64,000 nucleotides of DNA, from positions 62,001 through 126,000 of the forward strand of contig NZ_QGGZ01000016.1 in the NCBI RefSeq assembly GCF_003148825.1, given 5' to 3'. Numbering within the stretch: position 1 is the first letter of the stretch; the number at the start of each line of letters is the position of its first letter. The notes under the pieces are model-generated. The model searched no databases. It was given only the letters and a program-made list of their open reading frames with translations, and was not told the DNA's origin. Shown here piece by piece: positions 20,600 to 29,534 of this stretch. The DNA comes from Streptomyces sp. CG 926. GTDB taxonomy: Bacteria; Actinomycetota; Actinomycetes; Streptomycetales; Streptomycetaceae. The translations under genes were made by a program, and so were the position numbers.

Positions 20600-20733
20600 G
20601 GGGTGTCTTGCCGATCAGGGCGGGCTCGCGGTGGTCGGTGCCGCGCCTCGCCGCGTTGTCCTCGGTCGGCCTTGCGTTCCACGGCACCGACCACCGCTCG
20701 CCGATCCGCCCTGATCGACAAGACACCCTCTAG
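20596..20733. mobile_element. MITE-like inverted-repeat element with CTAG target duplication
   Basis: A 130-bp element (20600-20729) is flanked on both sides by CTAG (20596-20599 and 20730-20733). Its ends are long imperfect inverted repeats of about 45 bp: left begins GGGGTGTCTTGCCGATCAGG, right (reversed) AGGGTGTCTTGTCGATCAGG, and both continue to GGTGGTCGGTGCCG. It is too short to code for a transposase. Removing the element and one CTAG copy would restore AGCTAGGAGG, placing the lipase ribosome binding site directly on the CHAT stop codon. Target CTAG/TA and end sequence suggest mobilisation by an IS5-family (IS427-like) transposase elsewhere; that is inference. Confidence 0.8.
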
Positions 20734-20744
20734 GAGGTCCGCTC

Positions 20745-22199
20745 ATGGCCAGGATCCCGATGGCCGATGTCGTCGTACTGCTCCCCGGAATCGGCGGGAG
20801 CGTGCTGACCAGGAACGGCAAGGACGTCTGGGCGCCCTCCGCCTCGGCGGTACTGGGCGCGCTGGCGAGCCTGGGCGGGTCGCTGGAGTCCCTCGAACTC
20901 GCCGATGACGACTGGCTCGTGGACGATCTCGGCGACGGCGTCGCCGCCGACCGCCTCGTGCCCGATCTGCACACCCTGCCCGGCCTGTGGAAGATCGACG
21001 GCTACTCGGCGATCGAGAAGTTCCTGTTGGCGCGCTTCGACCTGCAGAAGGGCAAGAACTACTTCCCGTTCCCGTACGACTGGCGGCGCGACAACCGGGC
21101 CGCGGCCCGGGGGCTCGCCGAGCGGAGCGCCGTCTGGCTGCGGGACTGGCGCGCGGCGAGCGGCAACTCGGCGGCCCAGCTCGTCCTGATCGGGCACTCG
21201 ATGGGCGGGCTCGTCTCCCGCTACTTCGTCGAGGTGCTGGGCGGCTGGAAGGACACCCGGGCCATCGTGACCTTCGGGACCCCGTACTACGGCTCGCTCA
21301 ACGCCGTCGAGTTCCTGTGCAACGGCTTCCACAAGCGGATCGGCCCGTTCGAGAAGGACCTCACGCGCCTGCTGCGCTCCTTCACCGGCCTGCATCAGCT
21401 CGTACCCGTCTACAAGTGCGTGTTCGGGCCGGAGGGCGAGGCGTCCACCCCGGCCAAGGCCGGCCTGCCCGGCTGGCAACCGCAGTGGAGCAGCCACCTC
21501 ACCGACTTCTTCGGCGAGATGGAGACGGCGGCCACCGCCAACCGGCAGCAATCCGCCTGGGAGTCCAACCAGGTGGTCTACCACCCCATCGTCGGCATGG
21601 ACCAGCCCACCCGGCAGTCGGCCCGGCTCACCGATCACAAGGTCGAGACCCTGATGCTCCGTGGGGAGGCGGACGAGGGGGGCGACGGCACCGTGCCCAA
21701 GCTCTCCGCGGCGCTCTCCGGCACCGAGGACGCCCGCACCTTCGTCCCGCAGAAGCACGGGAGCCTGCAGAACCAGGACGCGATGCTCGACCACCTCGGG
21801 GGCATCCTCCAGTCGCTGCACGACGTACGCATCGACGATCTGCGCGCCGCCGTGACCTCGTGGTTCAGCTACCTCGGTGACGATCTCTACCTCGTCGACG
21901 AACCGGTCGCCTGTGAGGTCGGTGCCATCAGCGCGCTCAGCGAGGGGGAACTGCCCGAGGTGCCGGCGCGACTCTCGGTGACCGACCGGACCACCGGCCG
22001 GCCGGTGGTGGCCCGCGATCTCACGGTCGCGCGGCGGCGGCAGCGGGTCGACATCGGCGTGCTGCCCCCCGGCACGTACGACCTGCTGATCAGCGCGGGC
22101 GCGGACACGGCACCGCTGTCCGACGTGTTCGTCGTCGCCGGCCCGGAAGGTACGGACGGCGTGGGCGGCACCGGAGGTGTGGGCGCGGCGCAGGGCTGA
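20745..22199 (+). CDS. LCAT-like lipase/acyltransferase (alpha/beta hydrolase)
   Basis: A 484-residue lecithin:cholesterol acyltransferase-like protein. It opens with VVVLLPGIGGSVL, the family's oxyanion region, then YFPFPYDWRRDNRAAARGLA, which is typical of LCAT-type enzymes. The nucleophile is Ser152 in IGHSMGGLVSRYF; the acid is likely the Asp in GGDGTVPKLSA and the base the His in QKHGSLQNQD. A C-terminal beta-rich extension (about 385-475) ends in a Gly/Thr tract. No signal peptide is seen, so it should act inside the cell on phospholipid or acyl esters. The start ATG at 20745 follows AGGAGG. It was probably translationally coupled to the CHAT gene before the MITE-like insertion. A membrane-damaging effector is one possible role. 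Confidence 0.88.
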   Translation: MARIPMADVVVLLPGIGGSVLTRNGKDVWAPSASAVLGALASLGGSLESLELADDDWLVDDLGDGVAADRLVPDLHTLPGLWKIDGYSAIEKFLLARFDLQKGKNYFPFPYDWRRDNRAAARGLAERSAVWLRDWRAASGNSAAQLVLIGHSMGGLVSRYFVEVLGGWKDTRAIVTFGTPYYGSLNAVEFLCNGFHKRIGPFEKDLTRLLRSFTGLHQLVPVYKCVFGPEGEASTPAKAGLPGWQPQWSSHLTDFFGEMETAATANRQQSAWESNQVVYHPIVGMDQPTRQSARLTDHKVETLMLRGEADEGGDGTVPKLSAALSGTEDARTFVPQKHGSLQNQDAMLDHLGGILQSLHDVRIDDLRAAVTSWFSYLGDDLYLVDEPVACEVGAISALSEGELPEVPARLSVTDRTTGRPVVARDLTVARRRQRVDIGVLPPGTYDLLISAGADTAPLSDVFVVAGPEGTDGVGGTGGVGAAQG

Positions 22200-22233
22200 G
22201 AGCCGCCGAGTGAGCCGCTGCCGCCGAGGCGAG

Positions 22234-22249
22234 AATCGTGACAACGATT
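22234..22249. promoter_or_regulatory. Interrupted palindrome upstream of VanW-domain gene
   Basis: AATCGT and ACGATT flank a 4-bp centre (22234-22249) within an unusually AT-rich 80-bp stretch, about 115 bp before the VanW gene start. A regulator site is plausible; no known box fits exactly. Confidence 0.35.
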
Positions 22250-22363
22250 ACATTCATCCCCAAATCGCACGTCCAGCAGGGATCATTATTTCCCGTAATT
22301 GTCGTATATGGCTGCCTTGCGGCCCGCGCCGCCTGAGTGACCGGTGGGCGCCACGGGAGAGAT

Positions 22364-24220
22364 ATGGGACGCGTGCGCAGCTGGACTGTCAACCGACGGA
22401 TCGCTCTGCCGGTGGTGGTGGCAGGAGGCGTCGTACTCGGGCTGGGCGGCCTCTACGGAACCGCCCTCGCGGTCGGAGGCGACATAGACCAGGGCACACG
22501 GGTCCTGGGGGTGGACCTCGGTGGCATGAGTCGGGCCGAGGCACGCCGGACGCTGACCCGGGAGCTCGGGGCCGCCGCCGCGGCGCCGATCACGGTGAAG
22601 ATCGGCGAGCGGGTGGAGAAGGCCGATCCCGCCGCGCTGGGGCTCTCCCTGGACACCGAGGCGACCGTCGACCGCGCCGTACGGGCCGGATCCGGCCCCG
22701 TCGCCGTCGTCGGCAGCCTCTTCGCCTCGGGCAGCCGCGAGGTGGCACCCGTGATCGGCATGAACGAGCAGACGGCGCGCGCCGCGGTGGACCGCCTCGG
22801 CAAGGCCGCCGAGCAGCAGGTCCGCGACGGCGCGATCACGTTCGAGCACGGCACGGCCAAGGCCGTCGCCCCGCTCCCCGGCGTCTCCCTCGTCGAGGAC
22901 CGGGCCGTCGACGCCCTCCGCGACGCCTACCTGCGGCCGGACAAGGGCCCCGTGGTCCTGCCCGTCGCGCGCACCGAGCCGCGTGTCGGCGCGGAGGAGA
23001 CCGGACGGGCCATGCGGCAGTTCGCCGAGCCCGCGATGTCCGGGCCCGTCACGCTCACCGTCGCCGGCAAGACGATGTCCATCACCCCCACCGTCCTCGG
23101 CGAGCACCTGAAGATGCGGGCCGACGGACAGGGCCGCCTCGTGCCCGCCCTCGACTCCAAGAGCCTGCTCACAGACCCCGCCGTGGCGCCCACGGTCCAC
23201 GCGGTCACCCGCTCGCCGCGGGACGCCGTACCCGGCCTCGCCGCGGACGGCCGTGTGGTGATCGCCGACCAGGGCCGTACGGGGCGCCAGGTCACCCAGG
23301 AGGCGCTCGGTCAGGCCGTCCTGCCGCTGCTGACCCGCTCGGGTGCGGCCCGTAGCGGCGAGCTGGCCACCGTGGCGGTCCAGCCGGAGCTCACAGCCGA
23401 CGAGGCGCGGGGGCTCGACCTCAAGGAGAAGGTCTCCTCCTTCACCGTGGAGTTCCCGGCCGCCCCGTACCGCACCACCAACATCGGACGCGCCGTGGAG
23501 CTGATCAACGGCTCCGTCGTCATGCCGGGCCAGGAGTGGAGCTTCAACCGCACGGTCGGCGAGCGCACCCCCGAGAACGGCTTCGTCGACGGCATCATGA
23601 TCAATGACGGCCAGTACGTGAAATCGCCCGGTGGCGGTGTCTCGGCGGTCGCCACCACCATGTACAACGCCGCTTTCTTCGCGGGCGTCAAGCCCGTCGA
23701 GCACGGCGCGCACTCCTTCTACATCGAGCGCTACCCCGAGGGCCGGGAGGCCACCGTCGCCTGGGGCACCCTCGACCTGCGCTGGCTCAACGACTCCGGC
23801 CACCCGCTCTACATCCAGGCTCGGTCCACCGACACCTCGCTGACGATCTCCTTCCTCGGTACGAAGAAGTACGACGAGATACGGGCGACCAAGGGGCCGC
23901 GCACCAACATCACGCCGCCCGGGAAGCGGACCGGCAGTGGTGAGAGCTGCGAGGTCCAGACCCCGCTGGAGGGCTTCGACGTCACCGTCGGCCGGACCTT
24001 CGTGCAGGGTGGCAAGGAAGTCGGCCACGAGGACTTCAAGACCCACTACACGCCGCGCGACGAGGTCACCTGCACCCCGGAAGGCACCCCGGAAGGCGCG
24101 CAGGAGCCCTCCGCGGGGGCCACCCCGGGCGCCACCCCGCAGCCCTCGGGCACCCCGCAGACCCCGTCCGTCCCGGCCGCGCACGCCGTCCCCACCGCGA
24201 CCGGCAGCCACGCCGACTGA
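22364..24220 (+). CDS. VanW-domain, peptidoglycan-binding-like membrane protein
   Basis: A 618-residue protein anchored by one N-terminal helix (ALPVVVAGGVVLGLGGLYGTALAV, about residues 12-36), with the rest outside. Two YoaR-type putative peptidoglycan-binding domains follow (about 40-160 and 180-300), then the VanW domain (about 345-480; EFPAAPYRTTNIGRAVELINGSVVMPGQEWSFN, VKSPGGGVSAVATTMYNAAF). The last 40 residues are a Pro/Thr/Gly/Ala tail. The start is ATG at 22364 after GGGAGAG; a GTG nine codons upstream is less likely. VanW proteins accompany some glycopeptide-resistance clusters but most, like this one, stand alone; the molecular role is unknown. A cell-wall role is inferred. Confidence 0.9.
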   Translation: MGRVRSWTVNRRIALPVVVAGGVVLGLGGLYGTALAVGGDIDQGTRVLGVDLGGMSRAEARRTLTRELGAAAAAPITVKIGERVEKADPAALGLSLDTEATVDRAVRAGSGPVAVVGSLFASGSREVAPVIGMNEQTARAAVDRLGKAAEQQVRDGAITFEHGTAKAVAPLPGVSLVEDRAVDALRDAYLRPDKGPVVLPVARTEPRVGAEETGRAMRQFAEPAMSGPVTLTVAGKTMSITPTVLGEHLKMRADGQGRLVPALDSKSLLTDPAVAPTVHAVTRSPRDAVPGLAADGRVVIADQGRTGRQVTQEALGQAVLPLLTRSGAARSGELATVAVQPELTADEARGLDLKEKVSSFTVEFPAAPYRTTNIGRAVELINGSVVMPGQEWSFNRTVGERTPENGFVDGIMINDGQYVKSPGGGVSAVATTMYNAAFFAGVKPVEHGAHSFYIERYPEGREATVAWGTLDLRWLNDSGHPLYIQARSTDTSLTISFLGTKKYDEIRATKGPRTNITPPGKRTGSGESCEVQTPLEGFDVTVGRTFVQGGKEVGHEDFKTHYTPRDEVTCTPEGTPEGAQEPSAGATPGATPQPSGTPQTPSVPAAHAVPTATGSHAD

Positions 24221-24264
24221 CACCATCGGGGGACCAGGCGTGACATTCCGGGCGCGTACCGTGC

Positions 24265-27030
24265 ATGCCGGGGGCCGTCGGCGCCCGGAAGTGCTACAAC
24301 TGGGTTCGTGACCATTCCTCGCCACCCGTGCCGGGCACGTCGGTGCGGTCACCTCTAGGCAACCGGAAGAAGAGCGTCGCCGGACAGGTATTCGTCCTCC
24401 AGGTGGCGATCGTGGTGTTGCTCGCGGCCGGGGCCCTGCTGGCCCTGGTCCTCCAGTCGCGGCACGACACCGAACGTGAGGCACGTAACCGCTCGGTGTC
24501 CGTCGCCCAGACCTTCGCCCACTCCCTGGGCCTCCAGGACACCCTGAAGACGTCCGACCCGTCCGCGACGCTCCAACCCCTCGCCGAGACCACGCGCAAG
24601 GCCGCCGGCGTGGACTTCATCGTGGTGATGGACACCGACGGCATCCGGTACAGCCACCCGCAGCCCGACCGCATCGGTAAACGCTTCGTCGGCAACATCG
24701 AGCCCTCGCTCAAGGGCCAGGTCCACACCGAGAGCGTCGACGGGCCGCTCGGCAAGGAGATCCAGGCGGTGGTCCCCGTCACCGGGGCCGACGGCAAGGT
24801 CGTCGCGCTGGTCTCGGCCGGCCTCACCGTCAAGAACGTCACCGGCGTCGTCGACCGCCAGCTCCCCGTCATCCTCCTGGCCATCGCCACCGGCCTGGCC
24901 CTCGCCACCGTGGGTACGGCGCTCATCAGCAGACGCCTGCGCCGCCAGACCCACGGGCTCGGCACCCAGGAGATGACCCGCATGTACGAGCACCACGACG
25001 CGGTGCTCCACGCCGTCCGCGAAGGGGTGCTGATCACCGACGGCGAAGGCCGGCTCCTGCTGGCCAACGACGAGGCCAAACGCCTGCTCGGGCTGCCCGA
25101 GGACGCCGACGGACGCGAGATCGCCGACGTACCGGGCCTGGACCGCCGGATGGCGGACCTGCTGCTCTCCGGCCGCGAGGCCACCGACGAGGTCCTGGAG
25201 AGCGGGGACCGGCTGCTCGTCGTCAACCAGCGGCCCACCCACCCCAGGGGTCGGCCGGAAGGCGCCGCCATCACCATCCGCGACTCCACCGAGATGCAGG
25301 TCCTGACCACCCGGGCGGAGACCGCCCGCAGGCGCCTCAAGCTGCTCTACGACGCGGGTGGCGACATCGGTACCAGCCTCGACGTGGTGCGCACGGCCGA
25401 GGAACTCGCCGCCGTGGCCGTCCCCCGTTTCGCGGACTTCGTCACCGTCGACCTGGCGGACCAGGTCATCGACGGCGAGGAGCCCCGCGCGGGCTCCGAC
25501 ATGCGGCGCACCGCCGTCAGCGGCATCCGCTCCGACCATCCCCTCTACCCCGTCGGCCGGCTGATCGACTTCCTGCCGTCCACGCCCCAGGCGCGCGGCT
25601 ACGGCACCGGCCGGGCCGAGCTGGTGCCCCACCTGGCCGACGCACCGGGCTGGCAGGCCCAGGACCCGCCGCGTGCGCAGGCCATCGTGGACTACGGCAT
25701 CCACTCGCTCATCGCGGCCCCGCTGATGGCCCGGGGCGTCGTCCTCGGCGTGGTCAACTTCTGGCGGTCGCAGAAACAGGAACCCTTCGACGAGGACGAG
25801 CTGTCCCTGGCCGAGGAGCTCGTCGCCCGCGCGGCGGTCAGCATGGACAACGCCCGCCGCTACACCCGGGAGCACGCCCTCGCCGTGACCCTCCAGCGCA
25901 GCCTGCTGCCGCGCGCCCTGCCCGAGCAGAGCGCCATGGACGTGGCGCACTTCTACCTGCCCGCGCAGTCCGGGGTCGGCGGGGACTGGTTCGACGTGAT
26001 CCCGCTGGCGGGCTGCCGCGTCGCGCTGGTCGTCGGAGACGTCGTCGGGCACGGCCTGCACGCCGCCGCCACCATGGGGCGCCTACGCACGGCCGTGCAC
26101 AACTTCTCCTCCCTCGACCTGCCGCCCGACGAGATCCTGGCGCGCCTGGACGACCTCGTACAGCGCATCGACCACGACGGGGAGGGCGACGGCGCGAACG
26201 GCGGCGTGCTGGGTGCGACCTGCCTGTACGCCATCTACGACCCGGTGTCCCAGCGCTGCACCATGGCGCGGGCCGGCCACCTGCCACCCCTGGTGGTCGC
26301 CCCCGACGGCACGACGGAGATCGTGGAGCTGCCGGCCGGACCCCCGCTGGGGCTCGGTGGCATGCCGTTCGAGACGGCGGAGCTGGACCTCGCGGAAGGC
26401 AGCCAGCTCGTCCTCTACACGGATGGACTGATCGAGGAGCGCACCCGGGACATCAGCGAGGGACTGGAACTGCTGCGGGTGGCGCTCAGCCATCCCGACC
26501 GGGACCCGCACGAGAGCTGCCGGGCCGTGCTCGACATGCTGCTGCCGCCCCGACCCACCGACGACGTGGCGCTGCTCATCGCACGGACCCGGACGCTCGG
26601 CCCGGACCGGGTGGCCCAGTGGGACGTACCGTTCCAGCCGAGCGCCGTCGGAGCCACCCGCAACGCCGCGGCCAAGAAGCTCGACGAGTGGGGCCTGACC
26701 GACCTCGGCTTCGCCACGGAACTGATCCTCAGCGAGCTGATCACCAACGCCCTGCGGCACGGCAGCGGGCCCGTACGGGTGCGTCTCCTCCACGACCACA
26801 ACCTGACCTGCGAGGTGTGGGACGGCAGCAGCACCGCCCCCCACCTGCGCTACGCCGCCACCACGGACGAGGGCGGACGCGGCCTGTTCCTGGTCGCGCA
26901 GCTCAGCGAGCACTGGGGCACCCGCTACACGCCCGAGGGCAAGGTCATCTGGGCGGAGCTGGCCCTGCCCGGCGCCGCGGGCGGCACGGAGGCCGCCCTC
27001 GCGGCCTTCCTCGAAGTGGACCCCATCTGA
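24265..27030 (+). CDS. SpoIIE-type PP2C phosphatase with sensor, PAS, GAF and anti-sigma kinase domains
   Basis: Up to 921 residues. Order: helix 1 (VFVLQVAIVVLLAAGALLALVLQ), an extracytoplasmic cache-like sensor, helix 2 (LPVILLAIATGLALATVGTALI), a PAS domain, a GAF domain, a SpoIIE-type phosphatase (about 560-770; GGDWFDVIPL, GDVVGHGLHAAATMGRLR, DDVALLIART) and a C-terminal HATPase of the anti-sigma (RsbW/SpoIIAB) kind (LSELITNALRHG, DEGGRGLFLVAQL). It should control a sigma factor through an anti-sigma-antagonist: phosphatase and kinase in one chain. Acidic Mg-binding residues are present. The true start is uncertain: ATG 24265 or GTG 24328, since homology begins only near the first helix. 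Confidence 0.92.
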   Translation: MPGAVGARKCYNWVRDHSSPPVPGTSVRSPLGNRKKSVAGQVFVLQVAIVVLLAAGALLALVLQSRHDTEREARNRSVSVAQTFAHSLGLQDTLKTSDPSATLQPLAETTRKAAGVDFIVVMDTDGIRYSHPQPDRIGKRFVGNIEPSLKGQVHTESVDGPLGKEIQAVVPVTGADGKVVALVSAGLTVKNVTGVVDRQLPVILLAIATGLALATVGTALISRRLRRQTHGLGTQEMTRMYEHHDAVLHAVREGVLITDGEGRLLLANDEAKRLLGLPEDADGREIADVPGLDRRMADLLLSGREATDEVLESGDRLLVVNQRPTHPRGRPEGAAITIRDSTEMQVLTTRAETARRRLKLLYDAGGDIGTSLDVVRTAEELAAVAVPRFADFVTVDLADQVIDGEEPRAGSDMRRTAVSGIRSDHPLYPVGRLIDFLPSTPQARGYGTGRAELVPHLADAPGWQAQDPPRAQAIVDYGIHSLIAAPLMARGVVLGVVNFWRSQKQEPFDEDELSLAEELVARAAVSMDNARRYTREHALAVTLQRSLLPRALPEQSAMDVAHFYLPAQSGVGGDWFDVIPLAGCRVALVVGDVVGHGLHAAATMGRLRTAVHNFSSLDLPPDEILARLDDLVQRIDHDGEGDGANGGVLGATCLYAIYDPVSQRCTMARAGHLPPLVVAPDGTTEIVELPAGPPLGLGGMPFETAELDLAEGSQLVLYTDGLIEERTRDISEGLELLRVALSHPDRDPHESCRAVLDMLLPPRPTDDVALLIARTRTLGPDRVAQWDVPFQPSAVGATRNAAAKKLDEWGLTDLGFATELILSELITNALRHGSGPVRVRLLHDHNLTCEVWDGSSTAPHLRYAATTDEGGRGLFLVAQLSEHWGTRYTPEGKVIWAELALPGAAGGTEAALAAFLEVDPI

Positions 27031-27085
27031 GGGGCCTGGCCTCCTGAGAGCCCCTGAGCAGGCCTGAGCTGAGGCGGCGAGGAGG

Positions 27086-27973
27086 TCAGACGCCCGCCTG
27101 GACGGCCTTGAGCGCGGTCTCCAGTGCCTGCTCCGCCGGCACCGCGACGTCGGGAACGACGCCCACGCCCTCCCAGTTGCCGCCCGTGACGGTGTTGATC
27201 GTCCGAGCCGTCGGTACGGTCACCAGAACGTGCTCGGCGACCGCGTGCCGGGCCGTCGGATGGGCGCCGCCCCGCGTCGTCTCACCCACCACCACGGCCC
27301 GGCCCCGGGCCTGCAGGGTGTACGCCACGTCCTCGCCCCCGGAGAAGGTGCTCGCGCTGGTGAGGATGTGGACCGGCCGGTCCAGGTAGCGGGGAGCGGG
27401 AAGGTGCGCGATCGTCCAGTACTGCCGGGTGCTGTCCGAGCCCCGGTCGTAGATGTCGTTCAGGTGCACCTGGTCGTCGGGGAAGAAGTAGCTGCACCAC
27501 ATCGCGGCCCCCTCCGGCATCCCACCGCGGCAGCCCCGCAGGTCCAGCACGAGGGCCGAGCTGTTCGCGACCAACTGCATCGCCGCCCCGATCGCGCTCG
27601 CGCCCTCGATGGCGCCCGCGATGAGGCGGATCTCTATGAGCCCGATGTTTCCTTCCAACTGCTCGACGCGCCGGATCCCCTGGTTCTCGGCCCGGAGCAG
27701 TGCCGAGAAGGCGGCCTGTCCGCCGTCCTCGTCGACCGGGTCGAGCGACTGCGGCTCGTCCGTCCACAGCAGGCGCAGGTGCTTGTCCGGGCACACCTCC
27801 TGAAGGTGGGCCGTCACCGCCTCGCAGAGCGCCGGCCCCTCCAGGCCTGTATACGCACCCGCTGCGAGCCGGTCCCGGATACCGGCCTCGATGACGATGG
27901 CCTTGTCCGGGAAGACGTAACCCGCGGTGATCCGGTCCAGAGCGTGTTCGATGATCTTTTCATTGGTAGGCAT
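27086..27973 (-). CDS. S41-family (C-terminal processing-like) peptidase
   Basis: A 295-residue protein with an N-terminal helical cap (NEKIIEHALDRITAGYVFPDKA) typical of IRBP/Nsr-like S41 members, followed by the S41 core: GLIEIRLI, ALVLDLRGCRGG and the serine region TSASTFSGGEDVAYTLQ, where the nucleophile is the Ser before GGE or its near neighbour, and GETTRGGAH. No signal peptide and no PDZ domain are present, so it is a short cytoplasmic form. I choose the ATG at 27973; a TTG twelve codons upstream is open too. No strong ribosome binding site is visible for either. Convergent with the SpoIIE-type gene. The substrate is unknown. Confidence 0.88.
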   Translation of the reverse strand: MPTNEKIIEHALDRITAGYVFPDKAIVIEAGIRDRLAAGAYTGLEGPALCEAVTAHLQEVCPDKHLRLLWTDEPQSLDPVDEDGGQAAFSALLRAENQGIRRVEQLEGNIGLIEIRLIAGAIEGASAIGAAMQLVANSSALVLDLRGCRGGMPEGAAMWCSYFFPDDQVHLNDIYDRGSDSTRQYWTIAHLPAPRYLDRPVHILTSASTFSGGEDVAYTLQARGRAVVVGETTRGGAHPTARHAVAEHVLVTVPTARTINTVTGGNWEGVGVVPDVAVPAEQALETALKAVQAGV

Positions 27974-28030
27974 GGGACGGATGCTAGGGGCCAACTCCGC
28001 AGTGATCAAAAGGGTTCACGCTCGACCCGG

Positions 28031-28354
28031 TCACGGTCCGGGAGTCGCGCCCGAGAGCCGGCCGGGTTCCGCGAGCAGGTCGTCGACGAGCTCCATACGG
28101 ATCTCCGGCAGACGCTCCGCGATCGCCTCCACCATCATCGCGATCCCCTGCGGGTCGGGCACGGCGCAGCGTTCCCGCGACTCCTCGTCGGGCCAGCGCG
28201 CATACGCCACCCAGGTACCGTCGTCCGCCCGGTGCAGCCGGGACCCGTAACTGCCGCACCGTGCGTGGATGGCCACCGTCACCCGGTGCCAGCCCTCGGT
28301 GAACTGCCGCTCCATGCCCGGACGGAGCCGCCACCGGTAGATCACAGCGAACAT
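28031..28354 (-). CDS. Small monooxygenase-fold (ABM-like dimeric alpha-beta barrel) protein
   Basis: A 107-residue protein that starts MFAVIYRWRLRPGMERQF, the first strand-helix of the antibiotic-biosynthesis-monooxygenase / dimeric alpha-beta barrel fold, followed by GSRLHRADDGTWVAYARWPDEESRERC, the strand-turn-strand typical of the fold. No haem or metal ligands can be assigned. It lies between the S41 peptidase (same strand) and the divergent RNA ligase gene, and may share an mRNA with the peptidase (57-bp gap). The function is unknown; such proteins are often stress-related or quinone-binding. Confidence 0.75.
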   Translation of the reverse strand: MFAVIYRWRLRPGMERQFTEGWHRVTVAIHARCGSYGSRLHRADDGTWVAYARWPDEESRERCAVPDPQGIAMMVEAIAERLPEIRMELVDDLLAEPGRLSGATPGP

Positions 28355-28466
28355 GCCTGGATCCCCCCCGCATCAAAATGTGGATCTTTCCCGGCCACCC
28401 TACGGGTGCGTCCCGCGGGCAGGAAAACCCTGGGTCCTGCGCGGACGCGCTCGCTACGATCGCCCG

Positions 28467-29468
28467 GTGCACCCCGAACCTCGCCCCTGGACCCCGTATC
28501 CCAAGATCCCCTCGAACACCCGGCTGGGCGAGGCGCGCGGGCGGAACTGGGTCGCCCACGAGAAGATCCACGGCGCCAACTTCGCCGTCGTGTGCGACAC
28601 CTCGGGCGCGCATCCCGCCAAGCGGCGCGAACTGCTCGCGGACGGCGGGCTGGACGACTTCTTCGGCGTCGGCAGGATCTGGCCCGCGCTGGCGGTGGCG
28701 GCGACCCGCTGCGCGCAGAGCCTGCGCGAGGCGACGGCGGCCCCGGCCTCCGCGGTCGTCACCGTCTACGGCGAACTCGCCGGTGGCCGCTACCCCCACC
28801 CCGACGTACCCGCCACGCCCGGAGCCGAGCCCGTACAGACCGGCGTCTGGTACGCGCCCGAACTCATCTGGCTGCCCTTCGACGCCACCGTCACCGACGA
28901 GGGCGGCCCGCGCTGGGTCGGGGACCGGACGCTGCGCGCGGCTGCCGCCGAGGCCGGGCTGCGCTGCGTCCCGCTGCTCGCCGAGGGCCCGCTCGCACGC
29001 CTGCAGGAGCTGCCGACGGTCTTCCCCACCCGGCTGCCCGGACTGTTGGGCCTGCCCGCGCTGCCCGACAACCTCGCCGAGGGCCTCGTCGTCAAACCCG
29101 CCGACGGATCCCGCGAAACGGGGCGACCCATGGCCAAGTTCAAGCAACCCGCCTTCGCCGAGGACGAGCGGTTCGACGGCTCGCGCCCCTACCGGGCGCC
29201 GGCCGAAGGCGCGGCAGGAGTCCCCGGCCGGCTGCTCGCCCACGGCACCGGCCTGCTCACCCCGGCCCGGGCCGCGTCCGCCGTGAGCAAGCTGGGACCC
29301 CGTACCCCGCCCGCAGACCTGGCCGGCGAGATCGCCCGGGACGCCACCGAGGAGGTGGCGCAGGCACTGGGCGGCCTGGACCGGGCGACGTACCGCGCGC
29401 TGGAGGAGTGCCTGCGCGCCGGAGCCCTGGCCCTGGCGCGCCTCGACGCCGCCGACCGCCGTGCCTGA
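28467..29468 (+). CDS. RNA ligase family protein (Rnl2-like nucleotidyltransferase)
   Basis: A 333-residue ATP-dependent RNA ligase-type protein. The nucleotidyltransferase motif I is EKIHGANFAVV with the AMP-accepting Lys33. Later motifs are VTVYGELAGGR (motif III-like), EGLVVKPADGS (motif IV) and MAKFKQPAFAED (motif V), all as in T4 Rnl2-type ligases. A helical C-terminal part (about 230-333) contains DLAGEIARDATEEVAQALGG. The start is GTG at 28467; TACGAT at 28455-28460 ends six bases before it, so transcription should begin at the GTG itself and the mRNA would be leaderless. RNA repair is the likely role; the substrate and partners are not visible nearby. Confidence 0.87.
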   Translation: MHPEPRPWTPYPKIPSNTRLGEARGRNWVAHEKIHGANFAVVCDTSGAHPAKRRELLADGGLDDFFGVGRIWPALAVAATRCAQSLREATAAPASAVVTVYGELAGGRYPHPDVPATPGAEPVQTGVWYAPELIWLPFDATVTDEGGPRWVGDRTLRAAAAEAGLRCVPLLAEGPLARLQELPTVFPTRLPGLLGLPALPDNLAEGLVVKPADGSRETGRPMAKFKQPAFAEDERFDGSRPYRAPAEGAAGVPGRLLAHGTGLLTPARAASAVSKLGPRTPPADLAGEIARDATEEVAQALGGLDRATYRALEECLRAGALALARLDAADRRA

Positions 29469-29534
29469 CACCACCGGGTGCGGGGCGGCACGCCGGGTTC
29501 CCCCCGCGCCGACGGCCCTGTGCATACTGCTGCC

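Noticed and set aside
20600-20729. Long hairpin taken as an ordinary terminator between CHAT and lipase genes
   Set aside because: Arms of about 45 bp, CTAG on both sides and restoration of a coupled junction on removal fit a MITE-like element better, although it may also act on transcription.
22225-22260. Zinc (Zur) or iron regulator box before the VanW gene
   Set aside because: The palindrome differs from the known boxes in spacing and core; reported only as an unnamed site.
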